From Alphaproteobacteria bacterium (GTDB lineage Bacteria > Pseudomonadota > Alphaproteobacteria > UBA8366 > GCA-2717185), in contig JAPKDL010000014.1 in assembly GCA_028822585.1 (NCBI GenBank), positions 1-45,980 on the forward strand: 45,980 nt of DNA. Reading direction: 5' to 3'. Below are positions 1-8,969 of this stretch, piece after piece. Below the pieces are notes generated by a model. It ran no database searches. It saw only the letters and a program-made list of their open reading frames with translations, and was not told the DNA's origin. Made by a program: the position numbers and the translations under genes. The stretch's first letter is position 1. Each line of letters begins with the position of its first letter.

Positions 1-2
1 TT

Positions 3-596
3 TTACTTAACCTCGAATGCAGTCCGTTTGGTAATGCGTTCTGCGTAGCGTGCTAAAGCCGGAAAGCTTTCACGCCAACCCATGTCAGGTACCCTGATGT
101 CGATACATATAAGCGCACATCCACAGGAAATATCAGCGAGGCTAAACCTGTCACCATGGCAGAATCTTTGATCGCCGAGATCTTTTTCCATTACAGCAAG
201 ACCGAGATCGATCTTTTTTTGCTGCTTCGCATAAAAATCAGGGCCTTTACGCGTCGCTTCTGGTTCACGGTTTTCGTGAGATATAGCGACCGATGCATCC
301 ATAACTCCGTTCCCTAGGGCCTCCCAACGTTTTACTTCGACCCGCTCTTCAAATTTCTCCGGAATCAATTTGGGCGAGTCTACAATGCCATCAAGATACT
401 CGACGATAACCGAAGAATCGTAAAGCGCCTTGCCATCATCACAGATGAGAGTCGGGACCTTAGACAACGGATTGGCTGCCGTGACCTCTGGGCTGGATGG
501 ACTGCTATCACTGAATTTGCAAGTAATGCCCTTTTCCGCAAGCATCACCATAACCTTAAAAGCGTAGGGACTCCGACTCGGCCCAAGTAACTTCAT
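3..596 (-). CDS. Glutathione S-transferase family protein
   Basis: A 197-residue cytosolic GST-like protein. The N-terminal thioredoxin-like domain (about residues 1-80) opens with the typical strand and a Ser-Pro-Tyr motif at residues 9-11. The glutathione-site cis-proline motif (KVPTL) and the acidic YDSSVIVEYLD helix follow. The C-terminal all-alpha domain (about 85-197) carries the conserved FSLADIS N-capping motif. Such proteins conjugate glutathione to electrophiles or reduce small substrates in the cytoplasm; the substrate here cannot be read from sequence. The ATG is preceded by a purine-rich AAGGGG about eight bases upstream. The stop lies at the very edge of the window, so downstream neighbours are unseen. 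Upstream is the comEC remnant. Family assignment is secure, specific function is not. Confidence 0.9.
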   Translation of the reverse strand: MKLLGPSRSPYAFKVMVMLAEKGITCKFSDSSPSSPEVTAANPLSKVPTLICDDGKALYDSSVIVEYLDGIVDSPKLIPEKFEERVEVKRWEALGNGVMDASVAISHENREPEATRKGPDFYAKQQKKIDLGLAVMEKDLGDQRFCHGDRFSLADISCGCALICIDIRVPDMGWRESFPALARYAERITKRTAFEVK

Positions 597-926
597 TGTT
601 CGTACCCCTTAACTTGTTTTCAACTTAAAAATAGTAGCTACAGCCCTGACGGATGAATAACTCTCCACCCTATGAATATGCTTTTTATAAGATACCGTTC
701 ACACTTAAATGTGTCTATTCATGTCTTATTTCCGTTTTCTTCTGCCACGTTAAAATACGCATCATGGCTCTGCTACAGCGCTGGATATCGGCACCGGTGC
801 CCCAGCTTTAGCCAACATGATCAAGGTCATATTTCTTGTGTTCGGCACGTGAGTTTCGTTACTTTAATCTTAAGAAAAATCCATTCCGGCATCTCAAGAC
901 ATCGCCCAAGATCACTCGTTTGGCTG
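597..926. other. Intergenic stretch without a recognisable gene
   Basis: This stretch lies between the GST gene and the recognisable part of the comEC remnant. The reading frames are short, overlap each other and look like no family I know. It may hold the further decayed middle of comEC, but I could not match any segment to that protein. The GST ribosome binding site (about 604-611, minus strand) is the only site I can support. Confidence 0.5.
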
Positions 927-1600
927 TTATGACGTATATTCGTTTCCGCTCACTAATCCTGTGTCTCGCCGTCCTTTATAGTTGCACCGAGATAGATGCC
1001 ACATCACTGGCTGGAACCGCGCCTTTAGCGCGGCAGAAGTAACATGGGCACTATGGCGGACGTCAATTTCGGTAAGGTGTGCATTGGTCTCATGTTCGAC
1101 GGTTACCGCACCACGTCGGGATAATGAGCGGCGACCATGCGGGCAGCTATCCAGCACCACCCTCGGGCCACGCGGCAGTCTTTCAATATGTAAAACTAGC
1201 CTAACAATAAGGCCAGGGCCTTAGGGGCGTCCCAACACTGGCGAGGCGACAAGCTGTGTTCTTATTTTCGCGCGGCTAAAACCTGCGCCCACCAATCCTA
1301 ACGCGATCGCAATCAATATCGTGAACTGGCTTGATTTTTCCAGCCACGCCAACGCGGCGCGCAATAAAAAACTCGGTCCAACCCAAACCCGGATTCGGTC
1401 GACAACGCAAAATACCCCGCCACACCTATCCCGAAGAAAGCCGGTGCCCAAAGGATCCAGAATTCGTGTTCGTTTGAAGACGAGCCGGCAAGATAGCGCC
1501 CGAGCTGTCTGACACAAGGGCGCGCCCAATTTGTACCGGGTGCTTTATCGCGGAAAAAATTGAGTTTGACCTTACGCCCTAATCCTTCGCTATTAATAAC
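927..1600 (-). pseudogene. comEC: Decayed N-terminal fragment of a ComEC/Rec2 DNA-uptake channel gene
   Basis: Two minus-strand frames together resemble the N-terminus of alphaproteobacterial ComEC. The frame at about 1600-1395 reads RQLGRYLAG, then WILWAPAFFGIGVAGYFAL, like the first membrane segment after the usual RW.LW.P motif. It then runs into a stop. The neighbouring frame takes over at about 1395 with FLLRAALAWL, LIAIALGLVGAGF and RTQLVASPVL, matching the second hydrophobic stretch and the RT..VA.PVL motif. An in-frame TAA at 1221-1223 interrupts it, and the same frame continues with IERLPRGPRVVLD, the family's first beta-rich segment. Similarity fades below about 1000. So at least one frameshift and one stop are present, and the DNA-channel and metallo-hydrolase domains are missing. 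ComEC beside and divergent from gltX is a familiar alphaproteobacterial arrangement, which supports the call. Intact ComEC carries incoming single-stranded DNA across the inner membrane. Confidence 0.7.
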
Positions 1601-1660
1601 CCGACGACAAATAATCCCGTGTGCCTCTTAAAATTAACTCGCCAAATGAAGCCGTACATT

Positions 1661-1690
1661 TTGCCCTGACGGTCCCATATATGCTACATC
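1661..1690 (+). promoter_or_regulatory. Possible gltX promoter
   Basis: TTGCCC (1661-1666) and TACATC (1685-1690) are separated by 18 bases, with a TG one base before the second hexamer as in extended -10 promoters. It lies about 50 bases before the gltX start. The match is modest and other A/T-rich hexamers lie nearby. Confidence 0.3.
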
Positions 1691-1741
1691 CGAAATCCGT
1701 TTGTGAATATTCCACCAACGGCAAAACCAAAGGAATTGCAC

Positions 1742-3142
1742 ATGAACGTTGTGACGCGTTTCGCGCCATCGCCTACCGGGTTCTTGCATATCGGCGGCGC
1801 TCGTACCGCCTTGTTCAACTGGCTGTTCGCCCGCCATCATGGCGGTCAATTTCTGTTGCGTATTGAAGATACGGACCGGAAGCGGTCCACATCAGAAGCG
1901 ATGGACGCTATTTTGGCGGGCCTTCGATGGCTTGAACTGGATTGGTATGGCGACGAATTTTACCAATCGCGCGGCATCGAAAGACATAAAGCTACCGCAC
2001 AGGAATTGCTCCGCGACGGAAAAGCCTATCTTTGCTACTGCACTCCTGAAGAGTTGACAGAAATGCGAGAAACGGCACGGAAGAATGGCCGATCTATGCG
2101 CTATGATGGCCGCTGGCGCGACCGAGACCCCGCCGATGCGCCGAAAGGCGTTGATCCGGTTGTGCGTCTGAAAACGCCACTGGACGGAGTAACTATTGTG
2201 GATGACCAGGTTCAGGGCCCTGTCTGCGTGGAAAATACACAACTCGATGATATGATCCTGTTGCGGAGCGATGGGACGCCGACCTATATGCATTCCGTTG
2301 TCGTCGATGACCATGACATGGGCGTCACGCATATTATCCGCGGAGACGACCATCTGACAAACGCCGCTCGCCAAACCCAATTATTCTCCGCCTTCGGCTG
2401 GGAAGTACCGACCTTCGCGCATATCCCTCTCATCCATGGCCCCGACGGAAAGAAGTTGTCAAAGCGCCATGGCGCCTTAGGAGTGGAGGCGTATCGCGAC
2501 ATGGGGTATTTGCCCGACGCGTTGCGAAATTACCTCCTACGGCTTGGATGGAGCCACGACGATGAAGAATTAATTTCAACCGAACAGGCAGTGTCATGGT
2601 TCGATTTAGATGCCGTTGGACAATCGCCCTCCAGAATGGATTTTGCGAAACTGGAAAGCGTCAATTCGCATTACATTCAACAGGAAGACTCTGCGAAACT
2701 GGTTGAATTAACCATTCGCCGTATTGTTGAAAGCCAAGCGGCGCCCGTCACCCTAGAAGCGCAAGGCCGCATCCTTTCCGGCTTGGTCGGACTTCGGCAA
2801 CGTGCAAAAACGATAAACGAGCTTGCCGAAGCCGCCATGATTTATGTGAACCGTCCCGTATTCCCTCTGGACAACGCAAAGGCCGCTCGATTACTGGAAA
2901 ACGATGGCGGCACCCTAGTCCTCGACTCAGCAAAGCTTCTAATTACAATTGACGACTGGTCGGAAGAAACCATTGAAGCCGCGGTCCGAAAACTGGCCGA
3001 AAGTAAAAGCCTTGGCTTTGGAAAAGTCGCACAGCCGTTGCGGGCCGCGTTAACGGGGTCAAACGCGTCTCCCAGCATTTTTGAGGTCATGAAAGCGCTC
3101 GGAAAGAATGAAACCATAGCGCGGTTAAACGCCGTTCCTTAA
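1742..3142 (+). CDS. gltX: Glutamate-tRNA ligase
   Basis: Class I aminoacyl-tRNA synthetase of 466 residues that charges tRNA-Glu (and, in many alphaproteobacteria, possibly tRNA-Gln) with glutamate using ATP, in the cytoplasm. The HIGH-type motif is HIGG at residues 16-19 in the Rossmann fold. The KMSKS-type motif is KKLSKRHG near residue 240. The C-terminal helical anticodon-binding part fills the remainder, and the length fits the family. I chose the ATG at 1742 because AAAGGAA sits seven bases before it. An upstream in-frame ATG at 1703 would add 13 residues and has no such site. gltA follows after 147 bases with its own promoter. Upstream is the divergent comEC remnant. Confidence 0.96.
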   Translation: MNVVTRFAPSPTGFLHIGGARTALFNWLFARHHGGQFLLRIEDTDRKRSTSEAMDAILAGLRWLELDWYGDEFYQSRGIERHKATAQELLRDGKAYLCYCTPEELTEMRETARKNGRSMRYDGRWRDRDPADAPKGVDPVVRLKTPLDGVTIVDDQVQGPVCVENTQLDDMILLRSDGTPTYMHSVVVDDHDMGVTHIIRGDDHLTNAARQTQLFSAFGWEVPTFAHIPLIHGPDGKKLSKRHGALGVEAYRDMGYLPDALRNYLLRLGWSHDDEELISTEQAVSWFDLDAVGQSPSRMDFAKLESVNSHYIQQEDSAKLVELTIRRIVESQAAPVTLEAQGRILSGLVGLRQRAKTINELAEAAMIYVNRPVFPLDNAKAARLLENDGGTLVLDSAKLLITIDDWSEETIEAAVRKLAESKSLGFGKVAQPLRAALTGSNASPSIFEVMKALGKNETIARLNAVP

Positions 3143-3162
3143 CAATATTTTACGCCTCAAAT

Positions 3163-3191
3163 TTGCTCAAATGAAATTTCATGACTATAAT
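3163..3191 (+). promoter_or_regulatory. Sigma-70-type promoter of gltA
   Basis: TTGCTC (3163-3168) and a perfect TATAAT (3186-3191) are separated by exactly 17 bases. The start of transcription would be near 3198, giving a leader of about 90 bases before gltA. This is the best-looking promoter in the window. Seen in sequence; activity is inferred. Confidence 0.65.
3171..3182. promoter_or_regulatory. Perfect 12-bp palindrome in the gltA promoter spacer
   Basis: ATGAAATTTCAT is a perfect palindrome lying wholly between the -35 and -10 hexamers, where a bound repressor would block RNA polymerase. Which regulator might bind it is unknown. An AT-rich 12-mer can also arise by chance. Confidence 0.4.
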
Positions 3192-3289
3192 GCTCTTAGA
3201 CAATGGAAGACGTTAGAGTGGGAGGGGAATTGCCACCCCCGGACTGTCGGATTTCCAATAACGTATATAAAAGAAACGGAAGGGTTGCT

Positions 3290-4609
3290 ATGAGCGACAA
3301 CGCCAACGACGCCTCGGGAAATGAATTCGTCACACTGAAAGACAACAGTACAGGAAAAACCTACGATTTTCCACTAATTCCAGGCTCCACCGGCCCCAAG
3401 GTCATAGACGTTCGCACCCTTTATCGCGACACCGGGTATTTCACATACGACCCGGGCTATACATCGACCGGCTCCTGCCAATCCGAACTCACCTATATTG
3501 ATGGTGAAGAAGGAATCCTTTTACATCGCGGTTATCCCATTGAGGAACTTGCCGAGCAGAGTAATTTTTTGGAGTTGTGCTATTTGCTGCTGAATGGCGA
3601 TTTGCCATCCAAAGATGAACGCGCAAAATTCGAAAAAACGATTACTTATCACACAATGATTCATGAACAGCTCATGAATTTATTCCGAGGTTTTCGCCGC
3701 GATGCGCACCCCATGGCGATCATGGTCGGTGTTGTCGGTGCCCTCTCGTCGTTCTATCACGACTCAACCGATATCAACGACCCTGTCCAACGGATGATTG
3801 CGTCACATCGTCTGATTGCGAAAATGCCCACGATGGCCGCCATGGCGTATAAGTATTCTGTTGGTCAGCCGTTCATGTATCCCAAGAATAATTTGAACTA
3901 CGCGGAAAATTTTCTGCATATGATGTTTTCGGTGCCCGCAGAAGATTATGTCGCCAGCCCGGCGGTTGCGCGCGCGATGGATCGTATTTTCCTTCTCCAT
4001 GCTGATCATGAACAAAATGCGTCGACATCCACGGTTCGAATGGCTGGTTCTTCTGGCGCCAACCCATTCGCCTGTATTGCTGCGGGAATAGCCTCTCTCT
4101 GGGGCCCGTCACATGGCGGCGCAAATGAAGCTGTACTCGATATGCTGGGACAAATCCCTTCCAAAGACCAAGTTGGTATCTTCGTCGAAAAAGCCAAAGA
4201 TCCCAACGACCCCTTCCGACTCATGGGCTTTGGACATCGCGTATATAAAAATTTCGACCCCCGCGCAATTGTCTTGAAAGAAAGCTGCGATGAAGTTCTG
4301 GCGGAGTTAGGCGTCGACGACGAACCGCTACTTGGGATCGCCATGGAACTGGAGCGTATCGCACGGGAAGATGAATATTTCATCGAACGTAAATTATTCC
4401 CGAATGTAGATTTTTACTCCGGCATCATTCTTAAAGCGCTCGGGTTTCCGACATCCATGTTCACCGTATTGTTCGCGCTGGCGCGGACTGTTGGCTGGAT
4501 CGCACAGTGGAAGGAAATGATTGAAGACCCTTCGCAGAAGATTGGGCGCCCTCGTCAACTCTATAACGGCCCCACACAACGACCTTATGTACCGCTAGAT
4601 AAACGGTAA
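3290..4609 (+). CDS. gltA: Citrate synthase (type II)
   Basis: Condenses oxaloacetate and acetyl-CoA to citrate, the entry step of the TCA cycle. The 439-residue length and the beta-strand-rich N-terminal extension fit the hexameric, NADH-sensitive type of Gram-negative bacteria. The catalytic residues are visible: His in GPSHGGAN near residue 276, His in GFGHRVYK near 315, and Asp in NVDFYSG near 373. The start at 3290 is supported by GGAAGGG about six bases upstream. The in-frame ATG at 3203 would add an unlikely 29-residue leader that lies in the promoter-proximal leader RNA. The gene has its own promoter, is convergent with lpxB, and is separated from it by a bidirectional terminator. Confidence 0.96.
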   Translation: MSDNANDASGNEFVTLKDNSTGKTYDFPLIPGSTGPKVIDVRTLYRDTGYFTYDPGYTSTGSCQSELTYIDGEEGILLHRGYPIEELAEQSNFLELCYLLLNGDLPSKDERAKFEKTITYHTMIHEQLMNLFRGFRRDAHPMAIMVGVVGALSSFYHDSTDINDPVQRMIASHRLIAKMPTMAAMAYKYSVGQPFMYPKNNLNYAENFLHMMFSVPAEDYVASPAVARAMDRIFLLHADHEQNASTSTVRMAGSSGANPFACIAAGIASLWGPSHGGANEAVLDMLGQIPSKDQVGIFVEKAKDPNDPFRLMGFGHRVYKNFDPRAIVLKESCDEVLAELGVDDEPLLGIAMELERIAREDEYFIERKLFPNVDFYSGIILKALGFPTSMFTVLFALARTVGWIAQWKEMIEDPSQKIGRPRQLYNGPTQRPYVPLDKR

Positions 4610-4647
4610 ACAAAATAAAATTTACCTCGTTCGACAATGCGATATGA

Positions 4648-4690
4648 AACAGGCGGATGCAGAATTTACATTCGCCTGTTTTAGTTTTTA
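4648..4690 (+). terminator. Intrinsic terminator between gltA and lpxB
   Basis: AACAGGCGGATG (4648-4659) pairs with CATTCGCCTGTT (4669-4680) across a 9-base loop, giving a 12-bp stem with one G-U pair. It is followed on the plus strand by TTAGTTTTTA. It sits between convergent genes and abuts the lpxB stop, so it may also end the lpxB message, although the minus-strand side lacks a good U-run. Confidence 0.75.
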
Positions 4691-5847
4691 GGGGCTAATT
4701 TATCGTCGGTGATAATTTCCAACACTGCGCTAGCGGCGCGGTCGCTAGGCGACAATCCATCCAATCCCAACGCTTTCAATCCCGGTTTCACTAACTCCCG
4801 CTGCGTATATCCCTCTGACTCCAGCAATTTTATGAGCGCCTGACTCAAATTTTTACCGGTACATTCGCTTTGTAAAAATTCAGGGATAATCGGCCTATCT
4901 AAAATCAAATTGATCAAGTTCGCATAAGCGACATTCATTAATGGCTTACCCAGAATATATGTGAGAAACGCCATTCGATACGCAATGATTGTTGGCGTGC
5001 CCGCCATCGACAATTCCAAAGTAACCGTGCCCGACGCGGCTAACGCCACATTACTCGCCGCCATCGCCCCGTATTTTTCCTCATTGCCCAACAGCACAAC
5101 GGTCCGACACGGCAAACGTTTCGAAAACTCACGAACCTTGTCAACCAAATGAGGAACCGTCGGTAACACGCAAACTAATCCCGTTGAATTTTTCCCCACC
5201 CGCTTTATTGCCGAGTGAAAGGGGCCTATGTGACGTTTTACTTCTCCATGCCTGCTACCCAAGAGGCAACATAACACCGTCGCATCGGGCGAAATTTGGT
5301 GACGTTTTCGAAAACCCACTCCGTCCCCCTGCCCTGCCCGGCTTTCAATAACGGGATGACCCACGAAAAGACACGAAACGCCTCTACGTTCAAACCAATC
5401 TGGTTCAAATGGCAATAACGCGAGTATATGATTAAAATCCCGCCGAAATTTATGAACCCGCCAAGGCCGCCACGCCCATAATTGAGGCGCAACATAGTGG
5501 ATGCGCGGAATATCTCGCAGGCGAATTCGTTTGGCGACTCCGTGCGCAAATGCGGGCGCATCTATGGTGACAACCGCGTCGGGTTTCAATCGGTCGATAT
5601 CCTTTGCGACCTCCGTCATGCGACGTAATAACTTTGGTACATGAGGCAGGATTTCCACGATCCCCATTACCGAAAGCTCTTCCATAGAAAATAGGCTTTT
5701 CAGGCCCTCCGCCTGCATCTGTTCTCCACCAACTCCAGAAAATTCAACTTTATCGGACTGCCGTCGCAACGCCGACATCAAGCGTCCCCCCAACACATCA
5801 CCGGATGGTTCACCCGCAACGACATAGATAAGCGGTCTGGACGTCAT
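4681..5847 (-). CDS. lpxB: Lipid-A-disaccharide synthase
   Basis: GT19 glycosyltransferase of 388 residues. It joins UDP-diacylglucosamine and lipid X to form the lipid A disaccharide at the inner face of the cytoplasmic membrane. The family's N-terminal glycine-rich motif GEPSGD is at residues 12-17, followed by GVGGEQM near 38-44, YVAPQLWAWRPWR in the middle, and the donor-binding LAASGTVTLELSMAGTP near 270. The start overlaps the lpxI stop by four bases (ATGA), which implies translational coupling. It is the last gene of the envelope cluster and ends at the shared terminator with gltA. It uses the product of the upstream lpxI, so adjacent genes encode successive steps. Confidence 0.96.
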   Translation of the reverse strand: MTSRPLIYVVAGEPSGDVLGGRLMSALRRQSDKVEFSGVGGEQMQAEGLKSLFSMEELSVMGIVEILPHVPKLLRRMTEVAKDIDRLKPDAVVTIDAPAFAHGVAKRIRLRDIPRIHYVAPQLWAWRPWRVHKFRRDFNHILALLPFEPDWFERRGVSCLFVGHPVIESRAGQGDGVGFRKRHQISPDATVLCCLLGSRHGEVKRHIGPFHSAIKRVGKNSTGLVCVLPTVPHLVDKVREFSKRLPCRTVVLLGNEEKYGAMAASNVALAASGTVTLELSMAGTPTIIAYRMAFLTYILGKPLMNVAYANLINLILDRPIIPEFLQSECTGKNLSQALIKLLESEGYTQRELVKPGLKALGLDGLSPSDRAASAVLEIITDDKLAPKN

Positions 5848-6662
5848 GTGGTAATTTCTATGGCGATAACGAAAAGGCCAAGTTCATCGGCCTCCCGAAC
5901 CACGTCCTCACGTTCTAAAACCATCGTACCATCTGCTTCAATGGCAACACCGCGAAGCCCTGCCCGAGCCGCTGCTCGGATGGTTTTGACGCCGATTGTC
6001 GGCAAGTCCACGCGGTTATCCTGACCAAATTTTCGAAATTTAACGAGAACTCCACCTAGTCCCTCTCTTTGCAAAGCCCCGCAGCGTTTCAGCAGTTCAT
6101 CGGTGCCTTCAATCGCTTCGACGCCAAGGACCAAGCCTTCCTGTACGACGGTTGCTTGGCCAACGTCAACGTCGCTCAACGCCATAAGAACTTTGCTGCC
6201 GCGTTCGATATCACCGCGCGCCTGATAGTCAGGACTATGGGCGCCAATTAATCCCGGTGCGGCAAAAACTGAACCTAGCAACGTGTCAGCGCCGACAATA
6301 CTAAATCCCTCATCTTCCAGAGTTTCAAGAATTGAACTGAGCAAGCCGTCGTCTCCGAATGCTTTTTTGCCGAACTTCCTTAATAAATTCATTGCGGTCA
6401 AATCTGGACGTAAATCAGCCAAAGATGGTCGACGCACAGGTCCCGCTAAGACAAGATCTGAAACAGCTCCGGCCCGAAGGTGTGCAAGCATTTCACCGAC
6501 AGCTCCTAATCGCACCCACGCATGGGAATAGCCCTCGACCGTTTTTAAATCTGTGTAGCCTTCAAGGGCGACAATGAACACGTCACGGCCTTGCGACCGG
6601 CTTAAATCTGCGATTTGACGGGGAAGTGCACCGCCACCAGCGATGATACCCAACCTACTCAT
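5844..6662 (-). CDS. lpxI: UDP-2,3-diacylglucosamine diphosphatase LpxI
   Basis: Hydrolyses UDP-2,3-diacylglucosamine to lipid X and UMP. LpxI replaces LpxH in most alphaproteobacteria (known from Caulobacter work). The 272-residue protein begins MSRLGIIAGGGALP, the family hallmark, and shows the two-domain DUF1009 pattern, with a second conserved block PTIGVKTIRAAARAGLRGVAIEA near the C-terminus. I chose the ATG at 6662, which has AGGGGAG 9-10 bases before it. A GTG twelve bases further upstream is possible but overlaps that site. It sits between lpxA (27 bases upstream) and lpxB (4-base overlap). Confidence 0.93.
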   Translation of the reverse strand: MSRLGIIAGGGALPRQIADLSRSQGRDVFIVALEGYTDLKTVEGYSHAWVRLGAVGEMLAHLRAGAVSDLVLAGPVRRPSLADLRPDLTAMNLLRKFGKKAFGDDGLLSSILETLEDEGFSIVGADTLLGSVFAAPGLIGAHSPDYQARGDIERGSKVLMALSDVDVGQATVVQEGLVLGVEAIEGTDELLKRCGALQREGLGGVLVKFRKFGQDNRVDLPTIGVKTIRAAARAGLRGVAIEADGTMVLEREDVVREADELGLFVIAIEITT

Positions 6663-6689
6663 TATTGAGCCCACTCCCCTATAGAAGCC

Positions 6690-7475
6690 TTATCGTGGCT
6701 GTGTCAGAGCACGTGAAGACTCCGCTCTCATGAAGCCGATAATATCCATGACAGCCGTATTATTGACGAACATTTTTGCAACATCCTCAGTTCGTTCCGC
6801 CAGCGTACCTTCTTCTGCGAATAACATCCGATAGGCGGTCCTCAAGTTCTTAATGTCTTCTTTTAAAAATGCCCGGCGGCGTAAACCTACAATGTTTAAT
6901 CCTGACAATCGGGCCCGGTCGCCCACGACTGAACCGTAAGGAATAACATTATTTTCAACACCGGACATGCCGCCGATAATCGCGTGCTTTCCGATCTTAA
7001 CGAATTGATGGACAGCAGATAAGCCACCGATGATTGCGAAATCACCTACTTCAACGTGCCCCGCAATTGTCGCATTGTTCGCCATAATTACGTGGTTTCC
7101 AACAATACAATCATGCGCTATGTGGGTACTGGCCATGAACAAACAATCGTCACCGACGATTGTTCTCATACCGCCATCCGCTGTACCCGGGTTCATGGTG
7201 ACATATTCCCGAATTGTGTTTCGCGCACCGATAATAAGTTCCGAGGCTTCGCCTTTATATTTCATGTCCTGTGGGGGTAAGCCAATGGACGAGAACGGAT
7301 ATATTTGTGTCTCTGTACCAATTGTGGTCCGTCCATCGATCACGACATGGGAATGAAGACGAACGCCATCACCTAAATTCACGTCTTGGCCCACGATGCA
7401 GTAAGGTCCAATGGATATGTCCTTACCCATCATCGCGTTTGGATCAATGACCGCCGTGGCGTGAATATTTTGCAT
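6690..7475 (-). CDS. lpxA: UDP-N-acetylglucosamine O-acyltransferase
   Basis: First enzyme of lipid A synthesis. It transfers a 3-hydroxyacyl chain from ACP to UDP-GlcNAc in the cytoplasm and works as a trimer. The 261-residue protein is built of hexapeptide repeats of the left-handed beta-helix (for example IDPNAM, ISIGPY, VNLGDG). The catalytic histidine is His121 in HIAHDCIVGN. A helical C-terminal tail follows from about 185. The start codon directly abuts the fabZ stop, so the two are probably coupled. Confidence 0.96.
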   Translation of the reverse strand: MQNIHATAVIDPNAMMGKDISIGPYCIVGQDVNLGDGVRLHSHVVIDGRTTIGTETQIYPFSSIGLPPQDMKYKGEASELIIGARNTIREYVTMNPGTADGGMRTIVGDDCLFMASTHIAHDCIVGNHVIMANNATIAGHVEVGDFAIIGGLSAVHQFVKIGKHAIIGGMSGVENNVIPYGSVVGDRARLSGLNIVGLRRRAFLKEDIKNLRTAYRMLFAEEGTLAERTEDVAKMFVNNTAVMDIIGFMRAESSRALTQPR

Positions 7476-7937
7476 TCATTCATCCACTATCATGGCGGCA
7501 TAGACCGCCTCAGCTACCACAGCGCCATCAACTTTGGCCTCTGCCGTAAATTGCCAAACACTTCCCCGGTTTCGTTTCTTTGTCACATGCACATACACCG
7601 TGTCGCCAGGCGTCACAGGCTTTCGAAAGCGCGCCTTATCTATGGACATAAAATAGACAAGTTTTCCCTCAGATTCAGCCCCTATGGTATGTACCACCAA
7701 TATGGCGGACGTTTGCGCCATCGCTTCGATCAATAACACGCCCGGCATAACAGGTCGTTGCGGAAAATGCCCTTGGAAATGCGGTTCCGCAGCGGAGACC
7801 GCCTTAATACCCACGGCGCTTTCATTTGCAACGATATCAATCACCCGGTCGATCATCAAGAACGGGTAGCGGTGCGGAATCATTTTCATGATTCCGTTAA
7901 TATCAATTTCCAGTGGCGCTTGGTCATCCATATTCAC
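7476..7937 (-). CDS. fabZ: 3-hydroxyacyl-ACP dehydratase FabZ
   Basis: Hot-dog-fold dehydratase of 153 residues that removes water from 3-hydroxyacyl-ACP in fatty acid elongation. It therefore competes with LpxA and LpxD for the same 3-hydroxyacyl-ACP pool. The catalytic pair is visible: His57 in GHFPQRPVMPG and Glu71 in LLIEAMAQ. The start overlaps the lpxD stop by four bases. A second ATG two codons in (7931) is an alternative. The lpxD-fabZ-lpxA order is conserved in proteobacteria. Confidence 0.96.
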   Translation of the reverse strand: MNMDDQAPLEIDINGIMKMIPHRYPFLMIDRVIDIVANESAVGIKAVSAAEPHFQGHFPQRPVMPGVLLIEAMAQTSAILVVHTIGAESEGKLVYFMSIDKARFRKPVTPGDTVYVHVTKKRNRGSVWQFTAEAKVDGAVVAEAVYAAMIVDE

Positions 7938-8956
7938 TTACCCCTGGCTTTCGTTAACCGTTCGATTAAGGCCAGTCGGCGAAAAAACTGTCGCGCAGGC
8001 ACCGCAGGAGAACCCAACATGCGTTCGCCGGATGGAACATTTCGCATCACGCCGGATTGCGCGCCAATTTGCGCGCCGGCACCGATCCTAATATGACCAT
8101 TGATTGCCGATTGGCCACCGACAGCAACATGATTTTCAAGAATACTGCTTCCTGCAACTCCAACCTGGGCGACAATGACACATCCTTTCCCAATCTGCAC
8201 ATTATGAGCAATCTGCACCAAATTATCGATCATGACCCCATCGCCTATCACTGTGTCCGGTCCTGCGCCACGATCAATCGTACTGTTGGCGCCCACTTCC
8301 ACATCATCGCCAACGATTACCCTGCCAAGTTGCGGGACTTTCTGATGACCACTTGCGTCTATCGCAAAACCAAATCCTCGTTGCCCTATGCGAACGCCCG
8401 CGTATAGATGCACCCGCGCGCCAATATCACAGCACTCCAATGACGTGTTCGAATCTATTCTTGTTTCCTCGCCAATTCGGACCGCGGCGCCAATCACTAC
8501 ATTTGGCCCTATCACGCAGCGTGCGCCGATAATTGCCTTGGGTCCGATAACCACACCAAATCCAATACTGCAACCCGTTCCAATTGTTGCGCTGTCGTCA
8601 ATAACAGCCGTGGGCGCAACGAATGGAATGGTTTTTGGGTCTGGATAAAGGGCAGTAGCGACGGTCGCGTAGGCCTTATACGGCGTCTTTGTCAACAATA
8701 AGGCCATATCAGCTGGCGCCTTGTCGGCCATAGCCGGTTCCAGAATACACGCCGTACCTTTACAAACTTTCAAATCAGCGACATATTTTTTGTTGTCCAA
8801 AAAACTAATATCGTTGAGCTTTGCCGTCGCCAAAGGTGAAACATCCCTTATTTTCAACAAAGGGTCAGAATTCTCAGACAATGTTGCGCCGGATAATTTT
8901 GCCAAAGCGCCAAGCGTGAACGGTCCGGCGCGATTAAAAAATCGTGGATCTGGCAT
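7934..8956 (-). CDS. lpxD: UDP-3-O-acylglucosamine N-acyltransferase
   Basis: Adds the second hydroxyacyl chain to UDP-3-O-acylglucosamine in lipid A synthesis. The 340-residue protein has the N-terminal uridine-binding domain (about 1-110, with DISFLDNKKY) and a long hexapeptide-repeat beta-helix (about 110-310). The catalytic histidine lies in the IAHNVQIGKG block. The start at 8956 gives the family's usual N-terminus and has AAAGGGC about ten bases before it. A longer frame from 9001 would overlap the end of the skp gene and add 15 unlikely residues. It overlaps fabZ by four bases. Confidence 0.95.
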   Translation of the reverse strand: MPDPRFFNRAGPFTLGALAKLSGATLSENSDPLLKIRDVSPLATAKLNDISFLDNKKYVADLKVCKGTACILEPAMADKAPADMALLLTKTPYKAYATVATALYPDPKTIPFVAPTAVIDDSATIGTGCSIGFGVVIGPKAIIGARCVIGPNVVIGAAVRIGEETRIDSNTSLECCDIGARVHLYAGVRIGQRGFGFAIDASGHQKVPQLGRVIVGDDVEVGANSTIDRGAGPDTVIGDGVMIDNLVQIAHNVQIGKGCVIVAQVGVAGSSILENHVAVGGQSAINGHIRIGAGAQIGAQSGVMRNVPSGERMLGSPAVPARQFFRRLALIERLTKARGK

Positions 8957-8969
8957 TCTGGTCGGCCCT

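Noticed and set aside
672-1224. Plus-strand frames (for example at 672, 836 and 982) in the gap before gltX
   Set aside because: They overlap each other and the comEC remnant, and none resembles a protein.
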